36,392 bases of DNA from contig FTLJ01000431.1 in the NCBI GenBank assembly GCA_900155495.1, positions 1-36,392 on the forward strand, read 5' to 3'. The notes below the pieces were generated by a model that did no database searches, was not told the origin of the DNA, and saw only the letters and a list, made by a program, of their open reading frames with translations. Shown here in pieces: positions 1 through 10,613 of this stretch. Positions within the stretch are counted from its first letter, which is position 1. Each line of letters starts with the position of its first letter. This DNA is from Porogramme epimiltina (Eukaryota; Basidiomycota; Agaricomycetes; Polyporales; Polyporaceae). Both the position numbers and the translations under genes were made by a program.

Positions 1-466
1 ACGTGCAGCCGTTGCGGAGAGGGGCAGCCATCTTGAGGGGGTGTTGTCTGAAAACAGCCAAAAAAGGGTGGATGTGGAGACGTTTTGGGATTTTATATAT
101 ATAGGCAGGGGGAGAACTGCCTGCCCAAGTATGGACCCGTGCAGCAACCAGGCTGCAGGAACCCGATGAGTCGTACCATGACACGCTTTGTTGCATTGTG
201 TTGTGGATACCCTAACCTCGACTACAAGAACAGCAGCGANNATGAGAGCGCGTGAAGCGAATGTGAGTCTGCATCCGCGAGTGCCATACGCAAAGGATAT
301 CATTATTAATATTGTTAACACTGACTAGCTCTGATGAGGCATATAAAGCTGAAAGGGTTGCGGTAAGGGGTACTACCCCACCGCCCTTACCTAGTCGGCT
401 TTTCCCACCATCTCCACACGTCGGGTCGATCTTCGACTCGCCTGCGGCTCGTCTTCGATCGACTTC
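1..466. other. No gene recognised; left edge with assembly Ns
   Basis: No open frame with coding character is visible. The stretch has a TA-rich run near 93-103 and two ambiguous bases at 240-241, so the assembly is weak here. It should hold the 3' untranslated region of the minus-strand gene that stops at 467. A 7-bp inverted repeat (425-431 with 457-463) sits just beyond that stop. Confidence 0.4.
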
Positions 467-1669
467 CTAACCTACGTTCTTTCTCATAACGGCCTTCTCC
501 GCACGTCGCCTCATGAGCGCAAGCTCATCCTTGACGGATTCGGACAACTTGGTAGCCTTGTTGAAGAGGTTGGCGAGCTGGGACGGCAGGGAGATGGGAG
601 CGAGGGGCGAGCCATAGGTGTGGGGGCGGCTGGGGACACGGGGAGCGGAGAGGGCGAGCTGAGGCGGCGGCGGTGGGGCGCCGCTTCGTCATCGGGGCCG
701 GAAGCGTAGGGAACGGGGCAGTCGAGCTGCTTGTAGCCCTCCACGCCCTCATCTTGATCGAGGGGGGCCGGACGGGAGAGGATGGGGGAGCGGAGGGGAC
801 GCAAAAGGGGTCGAGGGATACACTTACCTGCTGTCCGTCTTTCCCTTTCAGTTCCCCTCCCTCCGTGTCCGCGGCGGCTGTGGTAGATGAGACGAGGAGA
901 GGGCGAGGTGGCTGCGGCAGAGGCGACGCGACGTGGGAGGACGACCCCGTCGTCCTGGTTCGCGCGCGGGCACAGCCCCACTGAGCACCCGCCGCCGCTC
1001 CCGGCCCTCCGTGTGCGTGCCGGCGGTGGCAGGAAGGGGCGAGGGTGCGGTGGCGGAGGAGATGGGAGGCAGGAGGGGACGCGCGGAAACAACCCCAAGC
1101 GCCTGCCCCCCACCCGCCCCGGGGTCCAGGGACGACCTCGTCGCCACGGCGGCTTGCACGCGGAGGGGGATGCAAGAAAGGAGGGAAGGCATACTCGCCT
1201 GTTGTCCTCGTTCCCCTTTCGTCTCCCGGCCGTCCATGTGCGCAGAGGTGGTGGCAGAAAAGAGGGAAGAGGGTTATGCGCCGGCGGAGACGTGCGTCCA
1301 AGACGCACGCGCGTGCGGCCACGCTGCACGTCCCTCCACGCGCGAGCTCAGCGCTCATTACTAGCGCTAATCTCTCACTGCGTGTGCGTGCGGCCGCGCC
1401 GCACACTTTGGGCTCGCGATTGAGTTTCAGTCCTCACCTGTCGCTCACAAACCGTTGCGTGCCCCATCCTAGCCACGCACGGTCGGGCGCTGTCGGGAGC
1501 TGTTGGGCACTTATTGCAGCGCACTGTGGACGTGCGTCCACGACGCACTTTTGCGGTGCGCGTTGATGAAGGGGAATTCCTTGAGAGCGGGTCCGAGCTT
1601 TTCGTCAAACGAGTCTCGACCTTGGGCGTATTCATACAGCTGGGCAGCACTGGAGACATATAGGGGCAT
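467..1669 (-). CDS. Small protein of unknown function, with an apparent frame break
   Basis: I do not recognise this gene. A candidate first exon (1549-1669) starts at an ATG, encodes 40 codons of balanced composition (begins MPLYVSSAAQ, ends FPFINAHRK) and ends at a GTGCGT donor. A candidate last exon (469-752, stop at 467-469) begins after an AAG acceptor in the matching phase and reads from NEGVEGYKQLD to a basic, helical C-terminus ending RRAEKAVMRKNVG. Inside it the frame changes by one at the four-C run at 675-678 (minus strand), just before a Pro run. One extra base there would give about 135 residues, so this is either a homopolymer sequencing error or a real frameshift. The implied intron (753-1548) is unusually long and repeat-rich. 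Further exons may lie within it. Confidence 0.35.
830..1550. repeat. Degenerate GC-rich direct repeats
   Basis: Three diverged copies of one block are visible on the plus strand near 833-890, 983-1035 and 1200-1262. Each has a pyrimidine-rich run, then a CTCCGTG/CCATGTG-like core, then a GCGG-GTGG-GGCAG-like tail. A second short motif, cgtgcgtccacgacgcac or close to it, occurs near 1290 and 1530. Long reading frames exist on both strands, but their Arg/Pro/Ser-rich content follows from GC bias and repetition, so I do not call them genes. The block lies where the neighbouring minus-strand gene would need a long intron. Confidence 0.4.
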
Positions 1670-1700
1670 TGTACAATGCACACAATGGCTGTAAAAGACG

Positions 1701-4700
1701 CTAACTGTCCGTATAGTTTGGCTCATGAACTATGATGTCAATCACGTTCCTGTCGACACAACGCTCGGTTAGCTCTGTGCTTGTGCCCTTCACCTGAAGC
1801 AACATACCGTAAATGCATCGTATAGTTGCTCTGAACGTCGGTCAAGGTGAGCGTCTCGATCGAATGTACGCCCGGCGCGAGAGCAAGAAAATCCATCCGG
1901 ACGGACTGGCACGTCGATGGTAAGAGCGGCCTATTTGCGAGCAGTTGTGAGCAAATTCCTTGAATGCAACGGCACACTCACCCTATGCGAACGCGATTTT
2001 CCAGTGGGATAATCCCTGGAGGCCGCGACTCGCTGCCTTCACTGCCCTCCTTCGCCCTATCCTTCTTCGTCTTCCGCCGCCTCCGCCTCTCCTCTGGATA
2101 ACTCACCTCGAACCTCCGCGTCCACGACGACTGGTTGAACACAAAGATGTCCAGCGTGAACTGCTCAAGCGGATACAGCTCCCCAGTTCCTCCATGTACG
2201 CGCGTGTGCAACTTCCCCTCCGTCTTCTTCCCGTTACGCGGTGGCGCAGGGTGCAGCCCAACCGAAACGACGATCGGCTCTCCCCCTTGCACCCCCTCCC
2301 CACCCGGCACCCCACTGCCAACCGCACGCTCTCCTCCAAGCACACCCGTCTCCGAAATCTGCTGTAGCTGGCCCATCGGGTTCGACAGTCCCCCAAAGCC
2401 ACTGATAGTCGGCCCAGGGGTCTGCGGCACCCCTCCGCCGCGCTCCCTCCTGATCTCCACGCTCGGCCCTACCGCGCCCGCGCCGGACTGTTGCGCGATC
2501 GGCGTCTGCCAGAACGGCGTCGGAGGAACGGGCGATGGCGAGTTCGGGTACGCGGGGTACGCAGGAGTGCGGGGCACGCCACCCATCTCGGGACTCAGCA
2601 TATCCATCACCGTTGCGCTGCCTGCGCCCGAGCTCCCGTCCGGGCTGAGCAGCTGCGGCCCGCCGAACCCGACGAGCGGGTTGATCGGGGGCAACGGGAG
2701 TGGCGGGCTTGTCGGAGGGTCGTACGTTGTCGGCGAGCGAGGGAAGCTCGCTTGGAACGCGACCGACGGAGGGATGTACGACGCGCGCGGGGGTATATTC
2801 AGCGTCTGACCTGTTGGCGTTGGGCTCGAATTGAGCGGTATGAGCGGTGGTTGGTTGGCGGGGTTGAGCATCGCTGTAGGGCTAGCGTAGTTCATCGGGG
2901 ATTTGGGCATCCGCGCGTATTCGGAGTGAGGCGTCTCGAAAGCCGAGAACGTATGCCGCTTGCTGCCCGCGACGGCCGTCAGCGGGATGATGCTCTTCGT
3001 CGTGAGCGGAGTGAGGGTCCGAGTAGGAGGTACGAGGGGGGCGGTGGGAAAGGGAGAAGCGGGGGTCGGCATGACGAAGTATTCTTGAGCTTCATCGTCT
3101 TCGATCTCGATCTGCGCTGACTGGCGATTCTGTTTCGAGACGCTCGACGACGCGAGGTCGAGGACACAATTCCAGCGCGAAGGGTACACCTCTGTGGGGT
3201 AGAACGGCTCTTCGTCAATCCGCTCGTAGGGTTTCACGATGAGGTGGATAGTGACGGCGCGTTGCAGCTCTTCCGCCGGACCGCCCTTCTTGTCTGCGCC
3301 AGGTGGCCGTGCTAAGGAGAACTCATCTGCTTCAGGGCCGCGCAAGAACGACACCGCGTAGAGGAGGTTCATCTGTTCCCGCGGCCCCACTTGCAGCGGA
3401 AAGACGTCGAGTCCGTACGAGCCCCACCCTATGAACGAAGCGCGGGCGCCGGTCCCGCTGATCGAGACATCCACGCGCTCGACCTCGAAGTGATACGAAG
3501 GAGACGAGGAGCCTGGAAAGAGGTTTTCCACCTCGACGCTGAGAACGACTGTGTGCTCTTCGTTCCCAGCTTCCCGTTGCTCGCGCTCCTCTAGGATATC
3601 ATCGTCGACATCCGAGTCAGAGTCGTCGGTGTCGCTGCCAGACCCAGACGCTTTGCGGGGTTTCTGCGTCTTGCCGTTCTGCGAGTCCTGTGGTAGGAGG
3701 AAGTACGGGACGAACACAGTGCGCATGCGGACACGGAAGCCCTGGTGCATCATAAGCGTTTTTCGGAACGACTTCCTTAGTGTCGCGTCGCGCGGAAGAG
3801 AGCTGCCTGGAGGGGGCGACATGACGCCGCTAGAGTATGGAACGGGGGTTTCTACAGTGGTGACGGTCGGCGCCGGCGGGAGGGAGAACGCGTGCATGCG
3901 CGTCGTTGAGCCGAGGCGTGTCGAAGGGAGGGAGAGTCGCTTGTTTGGATCGGTGAACGTCGGTCCTGGTATAGATGTCAGCGAGGAGACTCAGCAAAGG
4001 AGAACCGCGACGCACCCGTGGCAAGTCCTTCGAGCAGGTTTACTTCTTGAAGGCCCGTAAGGATTTCTTCGTCATCGCTGTCATGCTGTTGCCCGTCGTT
4101 GAGCCCGTTCGACCTAATAGGAGACATGACGCGCTCGTTAGCCGACTTGAGTCCGCCAGCTGCTTCAATGAGTGCGGCAAGAGCCTTTCTCGGCGGTGTG
4201 ACGGCCAGTGGCTTGTTACGAAGCGTTGTCGACACGGTGATAGCGAGAAGGGGATCGGGAACTTTGGTGATCATGAACACTGTGTGGACGCGTCAGCAAA
4301 GCGCGACAAGTAACGGAGCTGTGCGCCCAAGACCGAAAAGAAGCGTGAATGCGTCCGCCCGTATGTGCGAAGACAACAGGCGGATATTATGGTCGTACGT
4401 TATGCCACTTGCGTATCCGACGCGCTAACATCACGAGACGAGCATCGAGGAGTATGCTATATTGGCTGGGCTTAATCGCGGGCACGGCCTGCGCTTTGGG
4501 AGAAGTGGGCTAATTGACATCTCGAGAGGGGGGCACCACCCATGGCCGTTCGCATCGCTCGAACAGAAGGGACAGAGAGGGACACTTACGCACTAGGATA
4601 GACATCTTGTACACTGCCAACCACTCATTCTCCGCGGAGTCCCAAAGGAGGGCAAAGGCCTCCTTGTCGTGCTTCTGAGACTCGCCCCAGATTGCGGACA

Positions 4701-5251
4701 CAAGAGGAGTCCCTTGGGACTGGACGTACTTGAGATCCGAGTCGGCGGCGGAGGGGATGGGATTGGGAGTGTGCGGGGGGAAGATGGAGGGATGGCCGCC
4801 GAGGAGATGGCCTGGCCTGTTGCGCTGCATGGAGCTGTTGCGGGGTGGGGGCATGGAGAGACGGGAGGAGTTGATGGGGTCTGGGGCGGTCGACGAGGGG
4901 GAGATGTAGGACGTCTCATACGAGATTTGGAGGTGCGAGAGGAAGGAGAGAAGGTGGGAGGGTGGGAGCGGGTCCGCATTCGCGAGATCCTGGTCGGCGG
5001 GGGGCGGGAGGCGGATGGTGAGGAGGTAGTCGAGGTTCTCATCTGCCTCGCGCAGGTTGAGGACAGGGAGCTGGGCAAAGATGGGCAGACTCACCGAAGA
5101 ACGCGGTCTTCCGGTCCCCCAGGGGCGCGCGCATGCGGGCGATCCATCCCTGGGCCTTCTCCGCGCCGTATTCCGTCGGGAACTCGAGCGATGGCGGAGG
5201 GGCGATCACCTCGAGCACGCTGGATTCGAACAAGTCCTCATAGCCGGACAT
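1701..5251 (-). CDS. TRS65: TRAPP-II complex subunit Trs65 (TRAPP trafficking subunit)
   Basis: Six exons (5095-5251, 4590-5042, 4016-4279, 1982-3965, 1808-1930, 1701-1749) join in frame to 1009 residues. Trs65 (Kre11) belongs to the TRAPP-II vesicle tethering complex, which acts on Rab GTPases at the late Golgi. The call rests on recalled basidiomycete Trs65 sequences: the start MSGYEDLFESSVLEV, the LQEVNLLEGL block before the Ser/Pro-rich middle, and the C-terminal Ig-like domain with GPLLPSTCQSVRMDFLAL and the final LRNVIDIIVHEP. Splicing across intron 1 gives FFDENLDYLL, which fits the family, whereas reading through does not. The middle of exon 4 is a low-complexity Pro/Ser/Gly linker with an acidic SDSD stretch. 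Four of the introns are 50-58 bp, but intron 2 (4280-4589) is 310 bp. The gene shares a divergent promoter with ribonuclease H1. Confidence 0.85.
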
Positions 5252-5678
5252 GCCCTCGCTTGAGAGAGCTGGCCAAGGTCGCCGTCGGAGTCGTCGGAGT
5301 CAAGAGTGTAGCCCGAGTGAGCAGAAGCAGGCGCGGGGAAAGAGAAGGCGAGAGCAGAACGCGATCGCTGCGCCTCACGTCGTCCTCCGCGGTCACGGTC
5401 GTCTTCGCAAGCGCCGGCCGCCATCCTTCTGCCTCCCGCCATCACCGTAGTGCTTCTGTACCGCAGCATACAACGTCCTATATATCTGCTGCAGCTCCAG
5501 AAGCTCCTTTTATCCCGCGTTGCTGCCTTGTCTTCCCCCTCAGCACCCTGTCGTGGCTTCCAGCCGCCCCGCAACCTTGACTGCAAACCTTGTCCGCCTT
5601 GCGCGTCCGTCCACCGGACTCGCACCTCGAAGACTACATCCACTTCTCCCGTCTTTCTTCGCGCGCGCGTATACGGAC
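5252..5678. promoter_or_regulatory. Divergent promoter between Trs65 and RNase H1
   Basis: These 427 bp separate two start codons that point away from each other. A TA-rich stretch (tatatat) near 5480-5486 is about 195 bp before the RNase H1 ATG. The half nearer RNase H1 is pyrimidine-rich, as is common in fungal leader regions. The RNase H1 frame stays open upstream of its ATG to a stop at 5448-5450. Confidence 0.5.
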
Positions 5679-7007
5679 ATGCCCAGGGCATCCAAGCCTG
5701 CATTCTATGCAGTCGCGCGGGGTCATCATCCCGGTATCTACACAAATTGGTACGTCAACCTCTATCCGCTCCGTCCGTATCCCAGCCTACATCGTTTCTC
5801 AGGGACGACTGCCAAGCCCAGACCACTGGTTTCAATGGAAATAAACACAAGAAGTTCTCTACTAGAGAGGATGCAATCGCGTACCTCGCGGACTATGGGG
5901 TGACTGCGCACTCTTCCTCTCAGCATGTCCCTTCGGAGCCTCGCGCGTCAACATCTAATCCAGCCCCACACATGCAAGCCAAGAATGGTGTGAAACCATA
6001 TGAGAAGCCTTCGTCAGCTAAACCTGACGCCAAGGTTGACGATCCAATGCGCGGCCCGAGCTCGCGCTGGTCTGCACTCTCGTCTGAGGTCATCCAAGAT
6101 GAATCTGGCTGGGACGTCGTCTACTCTGACGGCGCGTGTAAGGGAAACGGTAAAGTAGGCTCTGTTGCTGGTGTAGGTGTGTGGTGGGGCGTGAGCGACA
6201 AGAGGTACGGCGCGCGTCGCATTTCTCACACCTCTCTCACATCCACGTGTAGAAACATCGCGGAGCGATGCCCTGGGTCCCAGACGAACAATCGTGCCGA
6301 GCTCATCGTTCGTATTCCTCGCTTCTTACGTCTTTTCTCACGCTGAAATGCTGCAGGCCATCGTCCGAGTGCTTGAGACCACCCCTTACTCTAAAACTCC
6401 TCTGCTCATCAAAACAGACTCCAAATATAGCATAAGCTGTACGTCTTCTCGACCGCGACCATCTCCTTGACTTATTCCGCATATGATAGGTTTCCGCGAA
6501 TGGATGCCCAAGTGGCTCAAGAACAACTTCCTTACTGCATCCAAAGAGCCCGTCAAGAATGCCCCACTCATCCGCTACCTCTCAGCGCTACTCGACCTCC
6601 GTGCGCGGCGCGGCCAGAAGGTCCATCTTCAGTACGTGAAAGGACATGCTGGCATAGAGGGCAACGAAGGTGCGGACCGTCTCGCCAACTATGGCGCGAC
6701 AATGGCGATGCTGCCTGAGCGTGACTGGGAGATGCTCATCAATACTCTCGATGATGGTCCAACGCGTGAGGTGGGTGGATAGCTCTTGTAGATCGTCATG
6801 TCCGATTAACTGCCATACTATTAGCCCGCTCCTCCTCCTAAAGAGGCGTCTACATCAATCTCTCAAGCCGAGTTGGAGGTATGTGTTCTATCGTGTACCA
6901 GCGTCGGCGGCCACGCTTACGCGTTGTCCGCGGATTCCCAGGCATACGCCGCTGGACTGGCCGATGATGATGCCGAACTGTGGGCCGAAGTCAATGGGAT
7001 GACGTGA
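5679..7007 (+). CDS. Ribonuclease H1 (RNA-DNA hybrid ribonuclease)
   Basis: Seven exons (5679-5749, 5803-6204, 6253-6307, 6357-6438, 6490-6770, 6825-6878, 6942-7007) give 336 residues. The enzyme cleaves RNA in RNA-DNA hybrids during replication, R-loop removal and mitochondrial DNA maintenance. The N-terminal hybrid-binding domain is clear (FYAVARGHHPGIYTNW, then NKHKKFSTREDA, roughly residues 9-50). A linker leads to the RNase H fold, whose four acidic catalytic residues are present: D133 in YSDGACKGN, E174 in NRAELI, D197 in KTDSKYS and D266 in EGADRLA, with the accessory His256 in KGHAG. Intron 1 cuts the TNWDDCQ motif. The start is the first ATG that gives the hybrid-binding domain; a stop-free upstream stretch is discussed under findings. 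The C-terminal tail is short and acidic. Confidence 0.92.
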
Positions 7008-8303
7008 GCCTGGCGCGGGCTATAGGCTAGATTTCACGCCACGTTACTTCTGCTTCGATTTGTCTTGCAACGCCAGGATCTTGAGACCTATTCATCTGAA
7101 TACACGTCCCCCCCTTCGGATCCCTCGTTGTCTCGAATGAATACGTGGGATAAATGTGTGAATCGCGACGGTCGATGTGTTAGAGATGAGTTCTTTTTTC
7201 AGCTTCGTGGCGAAGCTCATCTAGGATTCGATACCGCAGTTTCCGGCTTATATTTGGAGTATAATTGTCCCTTGTGAGTGTTCGTGGAACTCCGACGTCT
7301 TCTGGACTACGCTCACCTACCGCAGTACAACCGACATCCCAGACCAGAAGTCAACCTTCTTGCATGCCTAATAGATGTCCTTTGCTTGTGAGTTACAACG
7401 GCCCACGTCGACTTCATACCGTCCAGCTTCTGCGCAGTCGCTGGGGTGCCCGTCGTGCGCAGTTGGAGAGTGGCGAGTGGCGGACATGTGAAGATTCCGT
7501 GCGACCACTCCACAGTCGACAACCTTCCCTAATCAAATGAGTTCAAATTGGTAGACGTGTGACATATTATTGTGGGCGTCTTCTGTGACGTATGGGCGGT
7601 AGACGTGGGCCGCTGCATTGTGCAGGTTTCCAGGTCGGTCTCTTTCCTACTAATATCGCTAGTCGAATGAAGCGGAATAGCTCACGCGCGAATGGACAGG
7701 TCAAAGTCTGCTAGTCGAGAAACGGAGTTGTGTGTGTATGGGCCAGACCGACTGGAATGACAATAATTTGATTGCTCTTAACGTCACTTCCTGAACAGAC
7801 GAGGGCCAAGGTTTGGTCACCATGCCCATCTATTTGGCAAATGGGCATTTGATATCTCAGACCACCACAAACCTTCGAGTTCCGGAGGCCAATAGCATAC
7901 AGGCGTTCCACCGCGAGCACATGGGCAGAGCTTTTGAATTGAATAGTCAACGCCTGGTACACACGTAAACGGCCACTCACCCCTTCTATGGTACGCCAAT
8001 TCGTGATTCGCAACGTGGTCTTCACCGTTCTAATCCCGTCCCAAGGATTTCATCATCTCCCGCCGGCAGCTTTAGTGTCCGACCGGACACCGAAGCGGGT
8101 TCCCCCACAGGATCCGGTCGGTGAGCAGTACGTACAGCCACATGTTTCTGTAGCGAACGCTTTGGTGGTTTGTGCCACCGAGGTACGGGTCTCTCGGCGA
8201 GTTGACATGTCTGTATGAAATAGGATGCCTCACCATTGAGTCTTACCTCAAGATAAGCCACGCCAAGCTCTTCTGCTCACGTCTCGCTAACGTTCAGCTG
8301 CGG
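7008..8303. other. Intergenic; no confident gene
   Basis: About 1.3 kb separate RNase H1 and the aldo-keto reductase. Minus-strand open stretches at 7711-8025 and 8022-8261 are the longest. The second starts with an ATG and has a possible 36-bp intron (too short to trust), and the first contains a GTGAGT that could be a donor. Neither resembles a family I know. The part next to 8425 is promoter for the reductase. Confidence 0.4.
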
Positions 8304-8310
8304 TATAAAG
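8304..8310 (+). promoter_or_regulatory. TATA box of the aldo-keto reductase gene
   Basis: TATAAAG lies about 115 bp before the ATG at 8425, a usual distance for a fungal gene with a short leader. There is no competing ATG-led gene between it and the start. Confidence 0.55.
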
Positions 8311-8424
8311 AGGGGCTCTTGCAGGCTACAAACCCCCAGTCCACAACAGGTACGCTCTTACTTTCATCATTGGTCTTGTATATCCTGAGGAAAGCCCCAT
8401 TACAGGGCCTCGATAGTCGTCACT

Positions 8425-10000
8425 ATGTCTCAACAACTCTATGTCCCTGCAGCCGACCCGCCAACGAAGCTTGGGCGGTACCGCCAACTCGGTCCCCTGG
8501 CAGGCGTGCACGTCTCTCCTCTCTGTCTCGGCGCGATGGGCATCGGAGACCAGTGGGAGAAGTTTGGCATGGGTGCCATGGACAAGGCGAGCAGCTTTGC
8601 CCTTCTCGATGCCTACTACGACGCCGGGGGCAACTTCATCGATACCGCCAACGTGTACCAAGAAGAGACATCCGAGGCATTTATCGGCGAGTGGATGGAG
8701 CAACGCGGAAACCGTGACCAGATGGTCATCGCTACCAAGGTGCGCTGTTGTGTTTCACCAGCCTGGTCTGACTTTACGAGCTTCCATTTGGGTGGCAGTA
8801 TTCGGGAATCTACAAACTTTCCGACAAGAACATCAAACAGAAGGTTCACTACGCGGGTAACAATGTCAAAGCCATGCACATTTCCTTCGATGACTCGCTC
8901 AAGAAGCTTCGTACGAGCTATATCGATATTTTCTACGTCCACTGGGTGAGTGGCGCTTCTATATGCTCGACATCCCTAATGCTTACACGGGCCAAGTGGG
9001 ACTGGCGGACTTCCATCGAGGAGGTCATGAACGGCCTGCACTACCTCGTCGCCTCGGGAAAAGTGCGCTACCTGGTCAGTCTCTTCGCCGAGTAGACTCC
9101 GCACGCGTCTCCTAACCCCTCTGGCATCTCAACTACACCAGGGCATCTCGGACACGCCCGCGTGGATCGTCACTAAAGCGAACATGTATGCACGCATGAC
9201 AGGAAAGACGCCGTTTTGCATTTACCAAGGCGGTTGGAGCATTCTCCGGCGGGACTTTGAGCGCGACATCATCCCCATGGCGCGCGAAGAAGGTGCGTCC
9301 CTATTGACGTACTCTAACACCCGCGTCTGTCCACCAATTCTCCGAGCGACCCCCTCGTAGGACTCGCGCTAGCCCCATTCAATGTCCTTGGTGGCGGTCG
9401 GATCCGCACAGATGAGGAGGAAGAGCGTCGCCGCGTCACGGGTGAAAAGGGTGCGTACTATGCACCGCCAATACACTGTCCAATCTCACCCATTACACCT
9501 CGCCACAGGCCGCACACTCTATACGGAAGACTGGGAGCGCACCGAGGAAGAGCGCAAGGTGTGCAAGGCCCTCGAGGAAGTAGCGCAACAAGTCGGCGCC
9601 AAGAACATCCACGCTGGTACGTTTACGCCCTCACCATGTCGGACGGCGCCGCACCTCTGACTATCCCCCCTCCACTAGTCGCCCTCGCGTACGTGATGCA
9701 CAAGACGCCGTACGTCTTCCCCGTCGTGGGCGCGCGTAAGGTGTCGCAGCTCCAGGCGAACATCGAGGCGCTCTCTGTCTCCCTCTCCCCCGAGCACATC
9801 GCGCACCTCGAGAGCGTCGCGCCGTTTGACCACGGCTTCCCGCACATCGTTTGCGTGAGCATAGCCTCTCTACCCTCTCTTGCTCGCTCGTGCTCATTAT
9901 TTCGGTATAGGGCGACGGGTCTGAATACAACTGGATGCTGCGCGCGACGGCGCACTTCGACATGTGGCCGCGTGCGCAGGCTATTCGCCCGACCAACTAG
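8425..10000 (+). CDS. Aldo-keto reductase (fungal aryl-alcohol/norsolorinate reductase-like)
   Basis: Eight exons (8425-8739, 8799-8945, 8997-9074, 9142-9292, 9361-9450, 9509-9616, 9679-9854, 9911-10000) give 384 residues, normal for this fungal group. The family reduces aldehydes or ketones with NADPH in the cytosol. The catalytic tetrad is complete: D73 and Y78 in [10 protein letters not shown]105 in VIATK at the end of exon 1, and H153 in YVHWWDW, where exons 2 and 3 join. The C-terminal part has the cofactor-binding pattern [21 protein letters not shown]. The N-terminus (PPTKLGRYR, then [13 protein letters not shown]) matches basidiomycete aryl-alcohol dehydrogenase-type reductases, often linked to lignin-derived aromatic aldehydes or to secondary metabolism. 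No metabolic cluster surrounds it, so the substrate is unknown. The next gene converges on it. Confidence 0.9.
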
Positions 10001-10613
10001 GACCACGCCTAAGGAGAATCGATCATGTTGTCTCGAATGTTGCCCATCACAGGATTTGGAGAGGAATTATGTCTGCTGTTGTGTTGATCGTTTCTGTAGA
10101 ACGAACTGCTAGCTAGCCGTCCACAATGAGGGTATCTACACCTATCTGTGTTAGAAATGCCGATGTGTGTGATTCGACGCAAGCTCTATCGAAGCCGTAT
10201 AATATGAGAGTGACACTGACGAAACAGCATCAGGCCCTGCTGACAGCGCGCGCGCATCCTACCGCCACGAATTGGGCCGTCGCATTGTACTGCATCGTTC
10301 CTGGCAATGGTGTGAACGAGGGCAAGGCTACGACGACACGCACACCCCGACCGAACTCTCATCCAACGATCGCTCGTCCACCCGACAATATTGAAAACAG
10401 CAAGTGCTCAGCGCTCACTCCAAGCAGAGAGCCCCACAATGTTACGAGAGAATAGAAGCGGCTGTCATGAATACATTAAGGCAGCGCGGGTATCACAAGC
10501 ATCCCGCCGCCAGGCAAGACAACAAGGTCGTAAAACAGAGCTACACACTACCATACCATTACTTCCCCACCCCACCCCGCCCATCCACAAAGGAGCCCTA
10601 CGGCACCCACGCC
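10001..10613. other. Convergent intergenic region
   Basis: These 613 bp lie between the stop of the plus-strand reductase and the stop of the minus-strand transporter, so they hold two 3' untranslated regions. Short open stretches are present on both strands but none has a recognisable motif. Confidence 0.5.

Noticed and set aside
511..1423. Long overlapping open frames on both strands at 511-1423
   Set aside because: They are Arg/Pro/Ser-rich, present in several frames at once, and follow the GC-rich degenerate repeats. No motif is visible.
4280..4589. C/D box snoRNA in the long Trs65 intron
   Set aside because: Only an imperfect C-like box and one ctga are present, at unsuitable spacing, with no terminal stem.
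5450..6346. 298-codon frame overlapping RNase H1
   Set aside because: From 5803 to 6204 it coincides with RNase H1 exon 2, but upstream it only crosses the promoter, exon 1 out of frame, and intron 1.
7711..8261. Small minus-strand gene between RNase H1 and the reductase
   Set aside because: Open stretches exist, but the possible intron is only 36 bp and no peptide resembles a known family.
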